Below, one piece after another: positions 1-6,659 of a stretch of 11,186 nucleotides of DNA. Every line of letters starts with the position of its first letter. Within the stretch, counting starts at the first letter, position 1. The stretch is from an uncultured Campylobacter sp. (GTDB lineage: Bacteria > Campylobacterota > Campylobacteria > Campylobacterales > Campylobacteraceae). Location: contig CALBNA010000093.1 of assembly GCA_937896205.1 (NCBI GenBank), forward strand, positions 1 through 11,186. The letters are read 5' to 3'. The position numbers and the translations under genes are program-made. The notes below the pieces were generated by a model, which searched no databases, was not told the DNA's origin, and was given only the letters and a program-made list of their open reading frames with translations.

Positions 1-46
1 AGATCTAGTACGGTCTCGTGGGCTCGGAGATGTGTATAAGAGACAG
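1..46. other. Illumina Nextera i7 adapter (artefact)
   Basis: Synthetic, not genomic. Bases 1-4 are the end of the flow-cell tail, 5-12 (CTAGTACG) match the Nextera i7 index known as N702, 13-27 are the i7-side adapter GTCTCGTGGGCTCGG, and 28-46 are the 19-bp Tn5 mosaic end used in tagmentation. The same 46 bases recur in reverse complement at the right end. The genomic sequence starts at about 47. Confidence 0.98.
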
Positions 47-1372
47 GCGCAGCACGGCATTATCCTCGCGCAGCAGTAGCCTGTACTCGGCGCGGGAGGT
101 AAACATGCGGTAGGGCTCCTTCGTGCCCTTAGTTACTAGATCGTCGATGAGAACGCCGATATAGGCCTCGTCGCGGCGCAGCACGAACGGCTCTTTGCCA
201 TCAAGCGCAAGCGCTGCGTTTATGCCGGCCATCAGCCCTTGCGCGCCCGCTTCCTCGTAGCCGGTGGTGCCGTTGATCTGGCCTGCGAGATAGAGTCCGC
301 GCGCCTTTTTGGTCTCTAGCGTGTGTTTTAGCTCGGTGGGCTGGACGTAGTCGTACTCGATCGCGTAGCCGTGGCGCACGATGCGAGCGTTTTCAAAGCC
401 CTTGACCGAGCGTAGCATCGTGACCTGCACTTCATACGGCAAGCTCGTAGAAAAGCCGTTGATATAGTACTCCGTCGCCTCTAGCGTCTGCGGCTCGACG
501 AAAAGATGATGTCTGTCACGGTCGCCGAATCTATTTATCTTATCCTCGATACTCGGGCAGTAGCGCGGTCCCACGCCCTCTATCTGGCCCGTAAATAGCG
601 GCGCTTTGTCAAAATTTGAACGGATGATGTCGTGCGTAGTCTCGTTTGTGTAGGCGATGTAGCAGGGCAGCTGCGTAGGCGCGAAGTCTCTCGTGCGGAA
701 GCTAAACGGGCTTGGATCCTCGTCGCCGCCTTGGATCTCGAGCACGCTAAAGTCGATGCTTTTAGCGTCCACGCGCGGGCAGGTGCCGGTCTTTAGCCGG
801 CCGACTTCTAGGCCTAGTTCGCGCAGGCTATCGCTTAGATTTTTAGCGCTTAGCTCGCCCACGCGGCCGGCTTCTAGTTTGTTAAATCCGACGTGAATTA
901 GCCCGTTTAAAAACGTACCCGTCGTGATGATGAGTTTGCCGGTTTTATACTCGTTGCCTAGGTGGGTTTTTACGCCCGTGATTTCGCCGTTTCGGCTTAA
1001 AATTTGAGTCGCGATCTCTTGGCTGATTTCGAGATTTGGCGTATTTAGCAGTAAATTTCGCATATAGACGCGGTAGCGGTCCATGTCGATCTGAGCACGG
1101 CTGCCTCGCACCGCCGGGCCCTTGCTCTCGTTTAGCACGCGAAACTGTATGCCCACGGCATCGGTCGTTAGCCCCATTTGTCCGCCCAGCGCGTCGATCT
1201 CTTTTACGAGGTGGCCTTTTGCTAGGCCCCCTATTGCGGGGTTGCAGCTGGCTGCGCCGATCTGCTCGGCTAGGATGGTGATTAGCAGCGTTTTTTTGCC
1301 CATTCTTGCGGCGGCGAGGCTGGCTTCGATGCCTGCGTGACCGCCTCCGACGACGATAATATCATAGTTCAT
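47..1372 (-). CDS. mnmG: tRNA uridine-5-carboxymethylaminomethyl modification enzyme MnmG (GidA), N-terminal part
   Basis: FAD-dependent subunit of the MnmE-MnmG complex, which installs the (carboxymethyl)aminomethyl group on C5 of the wobble uridine in several tRNAs in the cytoplasm. The N-terminus [14 protein letters not shown] is the FAD-binding Rossmann motif. The two conserved redox cysteines of the family are present: C43 in SCNPAIGG and C272 in RYCPSIEDK, equivalent to E. coli C47 and C277. The segment [13 protein letters not shown], near the end of the visible part, is also typical. I chose the ATG at 1372, which gives the family's usual start; a TTG two codons upstream (1378) is closer to the AAGGA at 1383-1387 and is the alternative. 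The family is about 620-630 aa long; only 442 codons are here because the contig ends in adapter, so the loss of the MnmE/tRNA-binding C-terminal part is technical. Reading on gives the false tail [13 protein letters not shown]. Confidence 0.97.
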
Positions 1373-1586
1373 ATTCAAATTTTCCTTGTCCTTAAAATTC
1401 GCGATTTTATCAAAAAACAGATAAAATATACAAAAATTTAAGAAAAGACGGCGAGGAAAATTATCTTAAATTTGACTCTCTATGAGCCGGTGTGCGCAGT
1501 TTGGCGATTTGGTTTAAATTTATTTATAGCAATCTTTACAGAGTATTTTTTGAGAGATCGGGCGGAAATTTAACCCCGCGTTAAAG
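1373..1586. other. Intergenic spacer with mnmG leader
   Basis: No credible gene in these 214 bases. The part next to mnmG is AT-rich and holds its ribosome binding site (AAGGA on the minus strand at 1383-1387) and a possible promoter. The part nearer the small upstream gene shows only a weak GCGG/CCGC pairing (about 1564-1583, minus strand) with no T-run following, so I do not call a terminator. Confidence 0.6.
1404..1417 (-). promoter_or_regulatory. Candidate sigma-70 promoter of mnmG
   Basis: On the minus strand this reads TTTTTTGATAAAAT: a T-run followed by a TAAAAT -10 hexamer, the style of Campylobacter housekeeping promoters, which depend on an extended -10 and upstream T-rich DNA rather than a fixed -35. 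Transcription would start near 1397 and leave a leader of about 25 nt before the mnmG ATG. Inferred from pattern only. Confidence 0.4.
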
Positions 1587-2006
1587 TCAAATTTCCTTTG
1601 CGATTTTGTTCATTTTAGCAAAGATTTGCGCTCGTTCAGCGTCTTTTAGATTACCCATCTCTAGCTTCGTCATCATCTGCATAAAATCAAATTTCTTAAA
1701 CATTTTTGCGGCTTCTTTGGCTTCGCGTTCTAGTTTGGCATAGATTTGCGCTTCGTTTTCGTCGCGAGCTAAATTTCGTAAAAACGAGCCGGCCTCGCCG
1801 CCGTGAAATTTATCCGCACCGATTTTGTCTGCCGCGTCGCTTAAATTTGTGTTTTCGTTAAATTTATCTAGCATCTGGGCAAAATCCGTCATATTTGCCG
1901 CCGCGAGCGTAGAGCCTCCTAAAAATTTATCGCCTTTTTGACCTTGAGCTACGCGGTTTGCCAAGGTCTTTAAAAACTCGTTTGAAGTGCCGTTTTTGAT
2001 CTGCAT
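1587..2006 (-). CDS. Hypothetical alpha-helical protein with internal repeats
   Basis: I do not recognise this 139-aa protein. The start is the ATG at 2006, preceded by a good site (AAAAGGAT on the minus strand, 2011-2018, AAGGA 5 nt from the ATG). The same frame stays open to 2060 but that upstream part has no comparable site. There are no cysteines, no signal peptide and no membrane segment. It is rich in Lys, Ala, Glu, Phe and Met and probably mostly helical. Short motifs recur: DKFLGG (26-31) and DKFHGG (65-70); FLKTLANR (11-18) and FLRNLARD (75-82); DFAQMLDK (41-48) and DFMQMMTK (107-114); AQIYAKLEREAKE (86-98) and AQIFAKMNKIAKE (126-138). It lies upstream of mnmG on the same strand but 214 nt away, so probably has its own promoter. 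Probably a genuine cytoplasmic, or non-classically exported, Campylobacter protein of unknown role. Confidence 0.8.
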   Translation of the reverse strand: MQIKNGTSNEFLKTLANRVAQGQKGDKFLGGSTLAAANMTDFAQMLDKFNENTNLSDAADKIGADKFHGGEAGSFLRNLARDENEAQIYAKLEREAKEAAKMFKKFDFMQMMTKLEMGNLKDAERAQIFAKMNKIAKEI

Positions 2007-2105
2007 TTTTATCCTTTTTATATTACTAACGGTGAGTTCTAGCAAAAAGTATTCCGTCAAATTTTTAAAGGCTGAGATTAAATTTTGCCTTAAGCTTTCC
2101 GAGGC

Positions 2106-2111
2106 ATTATA
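2106..2111 (-). promoter_or_regulatory. Candidate -10 (TATAAT) for the hypothetical gene
   Basis: A perfect TATAAT on the minus strand, with TTTTAG a few bases upstream, pointing at the small gene that starts at 2006. A start near 2099 would give a leader of about 93 nt. A weaker sigma-54-like element (2085-2100) lies just downstream and is an alternative. Confidence 0.4.
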
Positions 2112-2262
2112 GGACTAAAACACTCCTTTTAGTGCATTAGATAGTCTATGCGTAATATTTTTATATTCGTATAAGTTTAAAATGGTGCCTATTTTACAGC
2201 AAATTTAAAGATAAGCTTAAAAATAAATAATTCATAAAAATTAATCTAAAAAATACAAAATT

Positions 2263-2278
2263 CGTCAGCCAAATGACG
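2263..2278. repeat. Inverted repeat upstream of hyfA (possible operator)
   Basis: CGTCA-GCCAAA-TGACG: a perfect 5-bp inverted repeat with a 6-base spacer, extendable outwards by one G-T and one A-T pair. Its right end is about 22 bases upstream of the candidate -10 at 2300-2305, a position suited to a dimeric regulator; the 6-base spacer is like that of CRP/FNR-family sites, but the half-site is not their consensus. No T-run follows, so it does not look like a terminator. Confidence 0.35.
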
Positions 2279-2299
2279 GAAATAAATTTTTAAAAGTAA

Positions 2300-2305
2300 T
2301 ACAAT
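2300..2305 (+). promoter_or_regulatory. Candidate -10 (TACAAT) of the hyf operon
   Basis: TACAAT, one mismatch from TATAAT, preceded by an A/T-rich ATTTTTAAAAG stretch. It would start the hyf transcript near 2312, leaving a leader of about 49 nt to the hyfA ATG. No convincing -35 is seen, as is usual in Campylobacter. Confidence 0.35.
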
Positions 2306-2348
2306 TAGCTCAAGATTTAAGAGAAATCAAGAATCGTAAAACAAGTAG

Positions 2349-2356
2349 AAAGGAGA
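2349..2356 (+). promoter_or_regulatory. Ribosome binding site of hyfA
   Basis: GAAAGGAG-type site (AAAGGAGA) 4-5 nt before the ATG at 2361. It is the most canonical Shine-Dalgarno of the first five genes in the operon and settles the hyfA start. Confidence 0.85.
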
Positions 2357-2360
2357 ATTT

Positions 2361-3107
2361 ATGAAACAACATAAATTTGTGATCGCCGATTACAAACGTT
2401 GTATCGGTTGCGCTACTTGCATGGCGGCCTGTTTTCGTAGCGCTTATGAGCGCGGTAAGCTTTCAAAAGCTAGACTAACAGTGCTCCGTCAAGCAAAAGG
2501 CGTCATGCCGACGCAGTGTCGCCAGTGCGATGACGGTCCTTGCGCGAACGTATGTCCTACCGGGGCACTCAGGTTTGACGATAACTGCATCGAGCTGCAT
2601 GAGGAGATCTGCATAGGTTGCAAACTCTGCACGATCGCTTGCCCTTACGGCGCGATAAGCTCGAGCGCGGAGCTCATGCCGTCCGTTAACTACGCGGTAG
2701 AGCCGAAGTACTACCTCGAGATCGAGAGCCAAGCGGGCGCAAAAAACACCGCGATCAAATGCGATATGTGTTTCGGACGCGAAAACGGCCCTGCGTGCGT
2801 CGAGGTTTGTCCGACTAGCGCTATCATCATGGTCGATCCGCTACACAGCCATCACAAGCTTGGCAACAGGATCGAGCAGGAGGCTGCGCAGGATTTCGTA
2901 AATAAAATTTTACGCGGAAGCGGAAATTTAAAAGAACCTCACGTTTTAGCCGATATCGGCGCTCAGGACGTGGACGGCGAGGGCGACGTCATCGTCATCA
3001 AGGAGCTTGACAAAACTCCTAGCGAGCAAGCAAGAGAGCAAGCGGCGTCAAATTCGCGCGCTATGAAGGACGAAAATAGCGGCGCACAAGGGGGTGCGAG
3101 ATGGTAG
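2361..3107 (+). CDS. hyfA: Hydrogenase-4 component A, 4Fe-4S ferredoxin-type electron-transfer subunit
   Basis: HycB/HyfA-family iron-sulfur protein that carries electrons, in the E. coli complexes from a formate dehydrogenase, to the hydrogenase on the cytoplasmic side of the membrane. Sixteen cysteines form four cluster motifs: C14/17/20/24, C53/56/61/65-P, C84/87/90/94-P and C134/137/146/150-P, so up to four [4Fe-4S] clusters. At 248 aa it is longer than E. coli HyfA (about 205 aa). The excess is a hydrophilic, low-complexity C-terminal tail from about residue 205, rich in Glu, Gln, Ala, Ser and Lys, with no cysteines. It is the first gene of the operon, and its stop overlaps the hyfB start by 7 nt. 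HydN-like ferredoxins are similar, but the downstream genes make HyfA the best call. No formate dehydrogenase gene is in the window, so the electron donor is not shown. Confidence 0.93.
   Translation: MKQHKFVIADYKRCIGCATCMAACFRSAYERGKLSKARLTVLRQAKGVMPTQCRQCDDGPCANVCPTGALRFDDNCIELHEEICIGCKLCTIACPYGAISSSAELMPSVNYAVEPKYYLEIESQAGAKNTAIKCDMCFGRENGPACVEVCPTSAIIMVDPLHSHHKLGNRIEQEAAQDFVNKILRGSGNLKEPHVLADIGAQDVDGEGDVIVIKELDKTPSEQAREQAASNSRAMKDENSGAQGGARW
3090..3104 (+). promoter_or_regulatory. G-rich translation start of hyfB
   Basis: GGGGG (3090-3094), then TGCGAG, then the ATG at 3101. The hyfC and hyfE starts have the same layout (GGGGG, YGYGAG, ATG), and hyfF a close version. It lies inside the end of hyfA, which suggests translational coupling. 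Confidence 0.6.
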
Positions 3108-5068
3108 GCGTTTATCTACTTTTCTTAGTTAGTGCCGCCGTTAGCATCCTGCTCTACGGCGCGCAAAAATCAGCCGTCAAAATCGGCTTTGGATTAAGCG
3201 CGATCAGCTGTTTTTACGCGCTTTGCTACTTCGTGGCCAATATGGGCGTTACGCAGGGCTTCGCTCTAGGCGGAGACTTTTTATATGCGCCTAAATTTGA
3301 GCTAACTCCGCTTGGAAATTTCTTTAGCTTCGTAGTCGTCTTTATCGGCTTTGCCAGCAGCGTCTACGGTATGAGCTACGCGGAGGAATACATCAAAAAA
3401 GCAAACGTCGGCGTTTTCGCCTGTTTGTTTAACCTTTTTATCCTTTCGATGCTTCTAGTCATCAGCGCAAATAACGTATTTTGCTTCGTCGTTTTGTGGG
3501 AGCTTATGACGCTTATTTCGTCTTTCCTTATCCTCGTAAACGACGGCAAAGGCACGCTAAAAGCGGTGATGGTATATCTAGGTATCGCTCAGGTCGGTGC
3601 GTTTTGTATCACGTGCGGACTGCTAATAATGGCTCACTATGCCGGTAGCGCCGAGTTTAGTAAATTTGCCCATCTAAATATGCCGACTGCGGCTAGCGTC
3701 GTGGTGTTTATACTATTCCTAGTAGGATTTGGTAGTAAAGCGGGTATGTGGCCGTTTCACGTATGGCTACCGATGGCTCACCCGGCCGCTCCTTCAAACG
3801 TCTCTGCTCTAATGAGCGGCGTAATGATAAAGGTTGCGTTATTTACTCTAGTTAAATTTACGCTTTTCTTGCCTTTAAGCATTTACTTTGGTTTGACGGT
3901 TTTGATTTTGGGTGCCGCTAGTTCGCTTTTCGGCGTTCTTTACGCTCTTTGCCAGCACGACTACAAAGCGCTTCTTGCCTATCACTCGGTTGAAAATATC
4001 GGCATCATCTTGCTCGGTCTTGGCACAGGTTTATACGGTCTAGCTGCGGGAAATAACACTCTTGCCGCGATCGGATTTTTAGCGGGATGCTATCACGTGG
4101 TTAACCACGCGATATTTAAAGGACTACTATTCCTTTGCGCGGGTTCGGTTTTGCACGCTACGCACACTCGCGATATGGACGTGCTAGGCGGCTTAGCTAA
4201 AAAGATGCCTTGGACGTCTGTGGGTATGTTTATCGGTATTATGGGTATCGCAGCGCTTCCTCCGGTTAACGGCTTCGTATCAGAGTGGTTTACATATCAA
4301 GGCATGCTTCAAGGCGCGCTAGAGCACGGCATCTTTACTAGATACGCCTTTACTCTTTCAGTCGTTGCGCTAGCCCTTACGGGCGTACTAGTCGGCATGC
4401 ACCTTAAGCTTTACGCCGTAATCTTTGCGGGAACTCCAAGAGATCAGAAAATTTGGGAAAACGCAAAAGAAAGCCCGATATTTATGGTGCTTGGCATGAT
4501 CGTGCTAATGATCGGCTGTATAGGCTTTGGTATAGGAGCTAACGTAGTCGTCGGCTACATCCAAACGGCCGTAAATTCCATAGGCGGCGCAGGCGGTTAC
4601 GTAGCTAGCCACGGTATAAATTTGACATCAAATTTAGGCAGTATCGTCTCAACTCCGCTAATCGCCATCATCTTATGTTCTACTATGGTTTTGCCTTTTG
4701 CGATTTTAGCATTTATGAAAGCAAACCGCGAGAAACCTCGCGAGACCGATCCTTGGGCTTGCGGATTTAAGTACAGCTCTCGCATGCAAATGACGGGCGG
4801 CCCTTTTACGGGCGATCTAAGGCGCATAATGAATTGGCTGTTTAAAGGCGAGAGAAAAGTCGTGACTAAAGGCTATTTTAACCCGGTCGAGTATCACAAC
4901 CATCCAAAAGATATCTGGTGGGGGCTATTTTACGAGCCGGTGATTAAATTTACCGAAAAGGTCGCTGAAAAAATAGGCATAATGCAAAGCGGCTACACCA
5001 ACGTTTACGCGCTATATATCCTTGTATATCTTTGCGCGATACTAGCGGTTAGCTACTTTTTGATATAG
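3101..5068 (+). CDS. hyfB: Hydrogenase-4 component B, antiporter-like membrane subunit
   Basis: Polytopic inner-membrane protein of the NuoL/M/N and Mrp antiporter family (Proton_antipo_M domain, roughly residues 120-420), thought to pump or conduct protons or cations using energy from hydrogen evolution. At 655 aa it is close to E. coli HyfB (672 aa) and longer than HycC (608 aa). It has about 15-16 predicted membrane helices. Family-type charged residues sit in the membrane core: E134 in LWELMTL, K213 in FGSKAGMWPFHVWLP, K244 in SGVMIKVALF and H295 in LAYHSVENIG. After the core domain there is a long C-terminal part with further helices and a hydrophilic stretch at about 540-625. It overlaps hyfA by 7 nt and stops 10 nt before hyfC. 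It could be mistaken for NuoL or an Mrp subunit, but its neighbours decide. Confidence 0.94.
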   Translation: MVGVYLLFLVSAAVSILLYGAQKSAVKIGFGLSAISCFYALCYFVANMGVTQGFALGGDFLYAPKFELTPLGNFFSFVVVFIGFASSVYGMSYAEEYIKKANVGVFACLFNLFILSMLLVISANNVFCFVVLWELMTLISSFLILVNDGKGTLKAVMVYLGIAQVGAFCITCGLLIMAHYAGSAEFSKFAHLNMPTAASVVVFILFLVGFGSKAGMWPFHVWLPMAHPAAPSNVSALMSGVMIKVALFTLVKFTLFLPLSIYFGLTVLILGAASSLFGVLYALCQHDYKALLAYHSVENIGIILLGLGTGLYGLAAGNNTLAAIGFLAGCYHVVNHAIFKGLLFLCAGSVLHATHTRDMDVLGGLAKKMPWTSVGMFIGIMGIAALPPVNGFVSEWFTYQGMLQGALEHGIFTRYAFTLSVVALALTGVLVGMHLKLYAVIFAGTPRDQKIWENAKESPIFMVLGMIVLMIGCIGFGIGANVVVGYIQTAVNSIGGAGGYVASHGINLTSNLGSIVSTPLIAIILCSTMVLPFAILAFMKANREKPRETDPWACGFKYSSRMQMTGGPFTGDLRRIMNWLFKGERKVVTKGYFNPVEYHNHPKDIWWGLFYEPVIKFTEKVAEKIGIMQSGYTNVYALYILVYLCAILAVSYFLI

Positions 5069-5081
5069 GGGGCGTGAGATG
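5068..5081 (+). promoter_or_regulatory. G-rich translation start of hyfC
   Basis: GGGGG (5068-5072), CGTGAG, then the ATG at 5079. The first G is the last base of the hyfB stop codon, so a ribosome ending hyfB sits on this site. Confidence 0.6.
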
Positions 5082-6008
5082 GAAATTTTACAGACTATAC
5101 TTTTGATGATATTTCAAGTAGTCGTCATCGTCTTGGTTGCGCCCTTGTTTGACGGTATGGCTAGGAAACTAAGAGCCAAACTGCAATCAAAACAAGGTAG
5201 CGATTTCTTCCAGACGTATCGCGATATCATAAAGCTTTTTAGACGCGGTAGAACCGTGCCTGAGTGCTCTCACTGGGTATTTAGATGGGCGCCGTTTTTC
5301 CTATTTGCCACTTCGGCAGCGATACTAGCGGCTATTCCTATTACTTATAGCAAGAGCACGATTTTCGGAGCATACTCCGATATTTTCGTGATTCTTTACC
5401 TAGGCGCGCTACTTCGCTTTGTTTTCGGCGCTGCGTCTATGGATAGCGGCAACCCGTTTGCGGCTACCGGCGGCGGACGCGAGCAGATGCTAGCCGTCTA
5501 CGTAGAGCCGGTGATGATAATGTGCCTAATCGTCGTTATGCTTGCAGCCGGAACATCAAATTTAGTAGAAATCCAATCAATGGTAAAAAGCGGACAGATC
5601 GGATATCAAATCCCAAGCTTTGCGGTTGCTTCGATCGCGTTTTTGTGGTGCATATACGTTGAAACGGGCAGAAAGCCTTTTGACCTCGCAGAAGCCGAGC
5701 AAGAGTTGCAAGAAGGCTTGCTAGGCGAATACGCCGGCTCTGACCTAGGCCTAGTCCAAGCTTCGCTTATCTTAAAACAATTTGCGATGATCGGGCTTTT
5801 CCTTTCGATTTTCGAGCCGTGGAATTTTAGCAATCCGTTTTTAGCGGTGATAATTTTCGTCTTAAAAACGGGAGTGTTTTACGTAGCGGCCGTGTTTATA
5901 GATAACTTCGGACCTAGATTCCAGATGACTTCGAGCTTACGTAAAAACGCTCTGGCTGCTCTAGCTATATCTTTTGCGGCTTTGACGCTTTACGTCGTGG
6001 GGGTGTGA
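5079..6008 (+). CDS. hyfC: Hydrogenase-4 component C, NuoH-like membrane anchor
   Basis: Homologue of complex I NuoH and of HycD (NADHdh family), the integral membrane subunit that anchors the HyfG/HyfI/HyfH arm and links it to the antiporter-like subunits. At 309 aa it matches HycD (307) and HyfC (322), with about eight predicted membrane helices. An N-terminal loop carries SDFFQTYRDIIKLFRR, typical of the family. The acidic loop E205-A-E207-Q-E209 with E212, reading EAEQELQEGLLGEYAG, corresponds to the NuoH glutamate-rich loop facing the electron-transfer arm; this placement is by family knowledge. It ends 1 nt before hyfE, where E. coli hyf would have hyfD. Confidence 0.95.
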   Translation: MEILQTILLMIFQVVVIVLVAPLFDGMARKLRAKLQSKQGSDFFQTYRDIIKLFRRGRTVPECSHWVFRWAPFFLFATSAAILAAIPITYSKSTIFGAYSDIFVILYLGALLRFVFGAASMDSGNPFAATGGGREQMLAVYVEPVMIMCLIVVMLAAGTSNLVEIQSMVKSGQIGYQIPSFAVASIAFLWCIYVETGRKPFDLAEAEQELQEGLLGEYAGSDLGLVQASLILKQFAMIGLFLSIFEPWNFSNPFLAVIIFVLKTGVFYVAAVFIDNFGPRFQMTSSLRKNALAALAISFAALTLYVVGV

Positions 6009-6012
6009 GATG
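5999..6012 (+). promoter_or_regulatory. G-rich translation start of hyfE
   Basis: GGGGG (5999-6003), TGTGAG, then the ATG at 6010. The hyfC stop TGA (6006-6008) lies inside the spacer, so initiation is probably coupled to termination of hyfC. Confidence 0.6.
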
Positions 6013-6654
6013 AATATTTTAGATACTTTGGCTATCTGTATGATGGTAACGTCTTTGGCGGTTTTCGGGCTAAGAAGCCTAAAGCTATCCGTCATAGTTT
6101 ACGGAGTTCAAACGCTACTATTAGTCGGGATATTTTTTACGTTGTCGTCTAAATTTAACGCCGAGCAACTATCCACGTGGGCGGTCGTGGCGTTTTTTAC
6201 GAAGGTTTTATTCGTGCCTGCGATCTTGCTTTGGCTTATTAAAAATCTTGGCGTCGTGCACGAAGACGAGCCTGTGGGCGGCTTTTTCGTGAGCCCCGTT
6301 ATAGCGATGGGTTTTAGTTTGGCTTTGGCGATGAGTATTAATCCGATATTTTTGGAGTTTTCGCTTATTAAAGAAAAGATAATGCTACTAGCGGCGGTTT
6401 GCGTATTTATGATGGGGGTTTTTGGCTTTATGCTTAGAAACTCGTTTATCAAGCAAATTTTAGCTTATTGCCTTTTTGAAAACGGCATACATCTAAGCCT
6501 AGCGCTTATGGCTTACAACTCAAACGAGCTTGTCGAGCTTGGAATTTTAACCGATGCGATTTTTGCCGTTATCATTATGAGCGTTTTAGCGATTAGATTT
6601 TATAAAGCATACGGCAGCCTTGATACGTCTAAGGCTACGAATTTAAGGGGATAG
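6010..6654 (+). CDS. hyfE: Hydrogenase-4 component E, small membrane subunit
   Basis: Integral membrane protein of 214 aa, almost the length of E. coli HyfE (216 aa), with about seven predicted hydrophobic helices and few charged loops. The second half (MLRNSFIKQILAYCLFENGIHLSLAL) resembles NuoK, the small helix-bundle subunit next to the antiporter-like subunits of complex I. It has no cofactor motif, and its presumed job is to link the membrane arm (HyfB/HyfF) to HyfC. Its position directly between hyfC and hyfF and its length support the call. HyfE is absent from E. coli Hyc (hydrogenase-3), so its presence makes this a Hyf-type rather than Hyc-type complex. Confidence 0.9.
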   Translation: MNILDTLAICMMVTSLAVFGLRSLKLSVIVYGVQTLLLVGIFFTLSSKFNAEQLSTWAVVAFFTKVLFVPAILLWLIKNLGVVHEDEPVGGFFVSPVIAMGFSLALAMSINPIFLEFSLIKEKIMLLAAVCVFMMGVFGFMLRNSFIKQILAYCLFENGIHLSLALMAYNSNELVELGILTDAIFAVIIMSVLAIRFYKAYGSLDTSKATNLRG

Positions 6655-6659
6655 AGATG
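6647..6659 (+). promoter_or_regulatory. G-rich translation start of hyfF
   Basis: GGGG (6647-6650), ATAGAG, then the ATG at 6657. It has the same six-base spacer and the same GAG before the ATG as hyfB, hyfC and hyfE, with one G fewer. The hyfE stop TAG (6652-6654) lies in the spacer. Confidence 0.5.

Larger units (their letters stand above)
2007..2360. other. AT-rich divergent intergenic region
   Basis: About 350 bases between the minus-strand hypothetical gene and hyfA. I see no gene here. It holds minus-strand promoter candidates near 2085-2111, an ACTAAAA / TTTTAGT inverted repeat (2114-2120 and 2127-2133, loop of 6), a long A/T-rich stretch at 2200-2260, a CGTCA-N6-TGACG inverted repeat (2263-2278), and a plausible plus-strand -10 at 2300-2305. 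Confidence 0.7.

Noticed and set aside
693..1340. Plus-strand open frames over mnmG
   Set aside because: They are antisense shadows of mnmG with Arg/Ser/Pro-rich composition and no ribosome binding sites.
1564..1583. Terminator after the hypothetical gene
   Set aside because: Only a 4-bp GCGG/CCGC stem with a 10-base loop and no following T-run.
1468..1594. Inverted pair AAATTTGAC / GTCAAATTT about 110 bases apart
   Set aside because: AAATTT words are very common all over this sequence, as in Campylobacter genomes generally, so the pair needs no special explanation.
2183..2197. Possible plus-strand sigma-54 promoter (TGGTGC-N5-TTAC) upstream of hyfA
   Set aside because: Attractive because E. 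coli hyf is sigma-54 dependent, but the invariant G of the -12 GC is missing and the start would lie about 150 bases upstream of hyfA.
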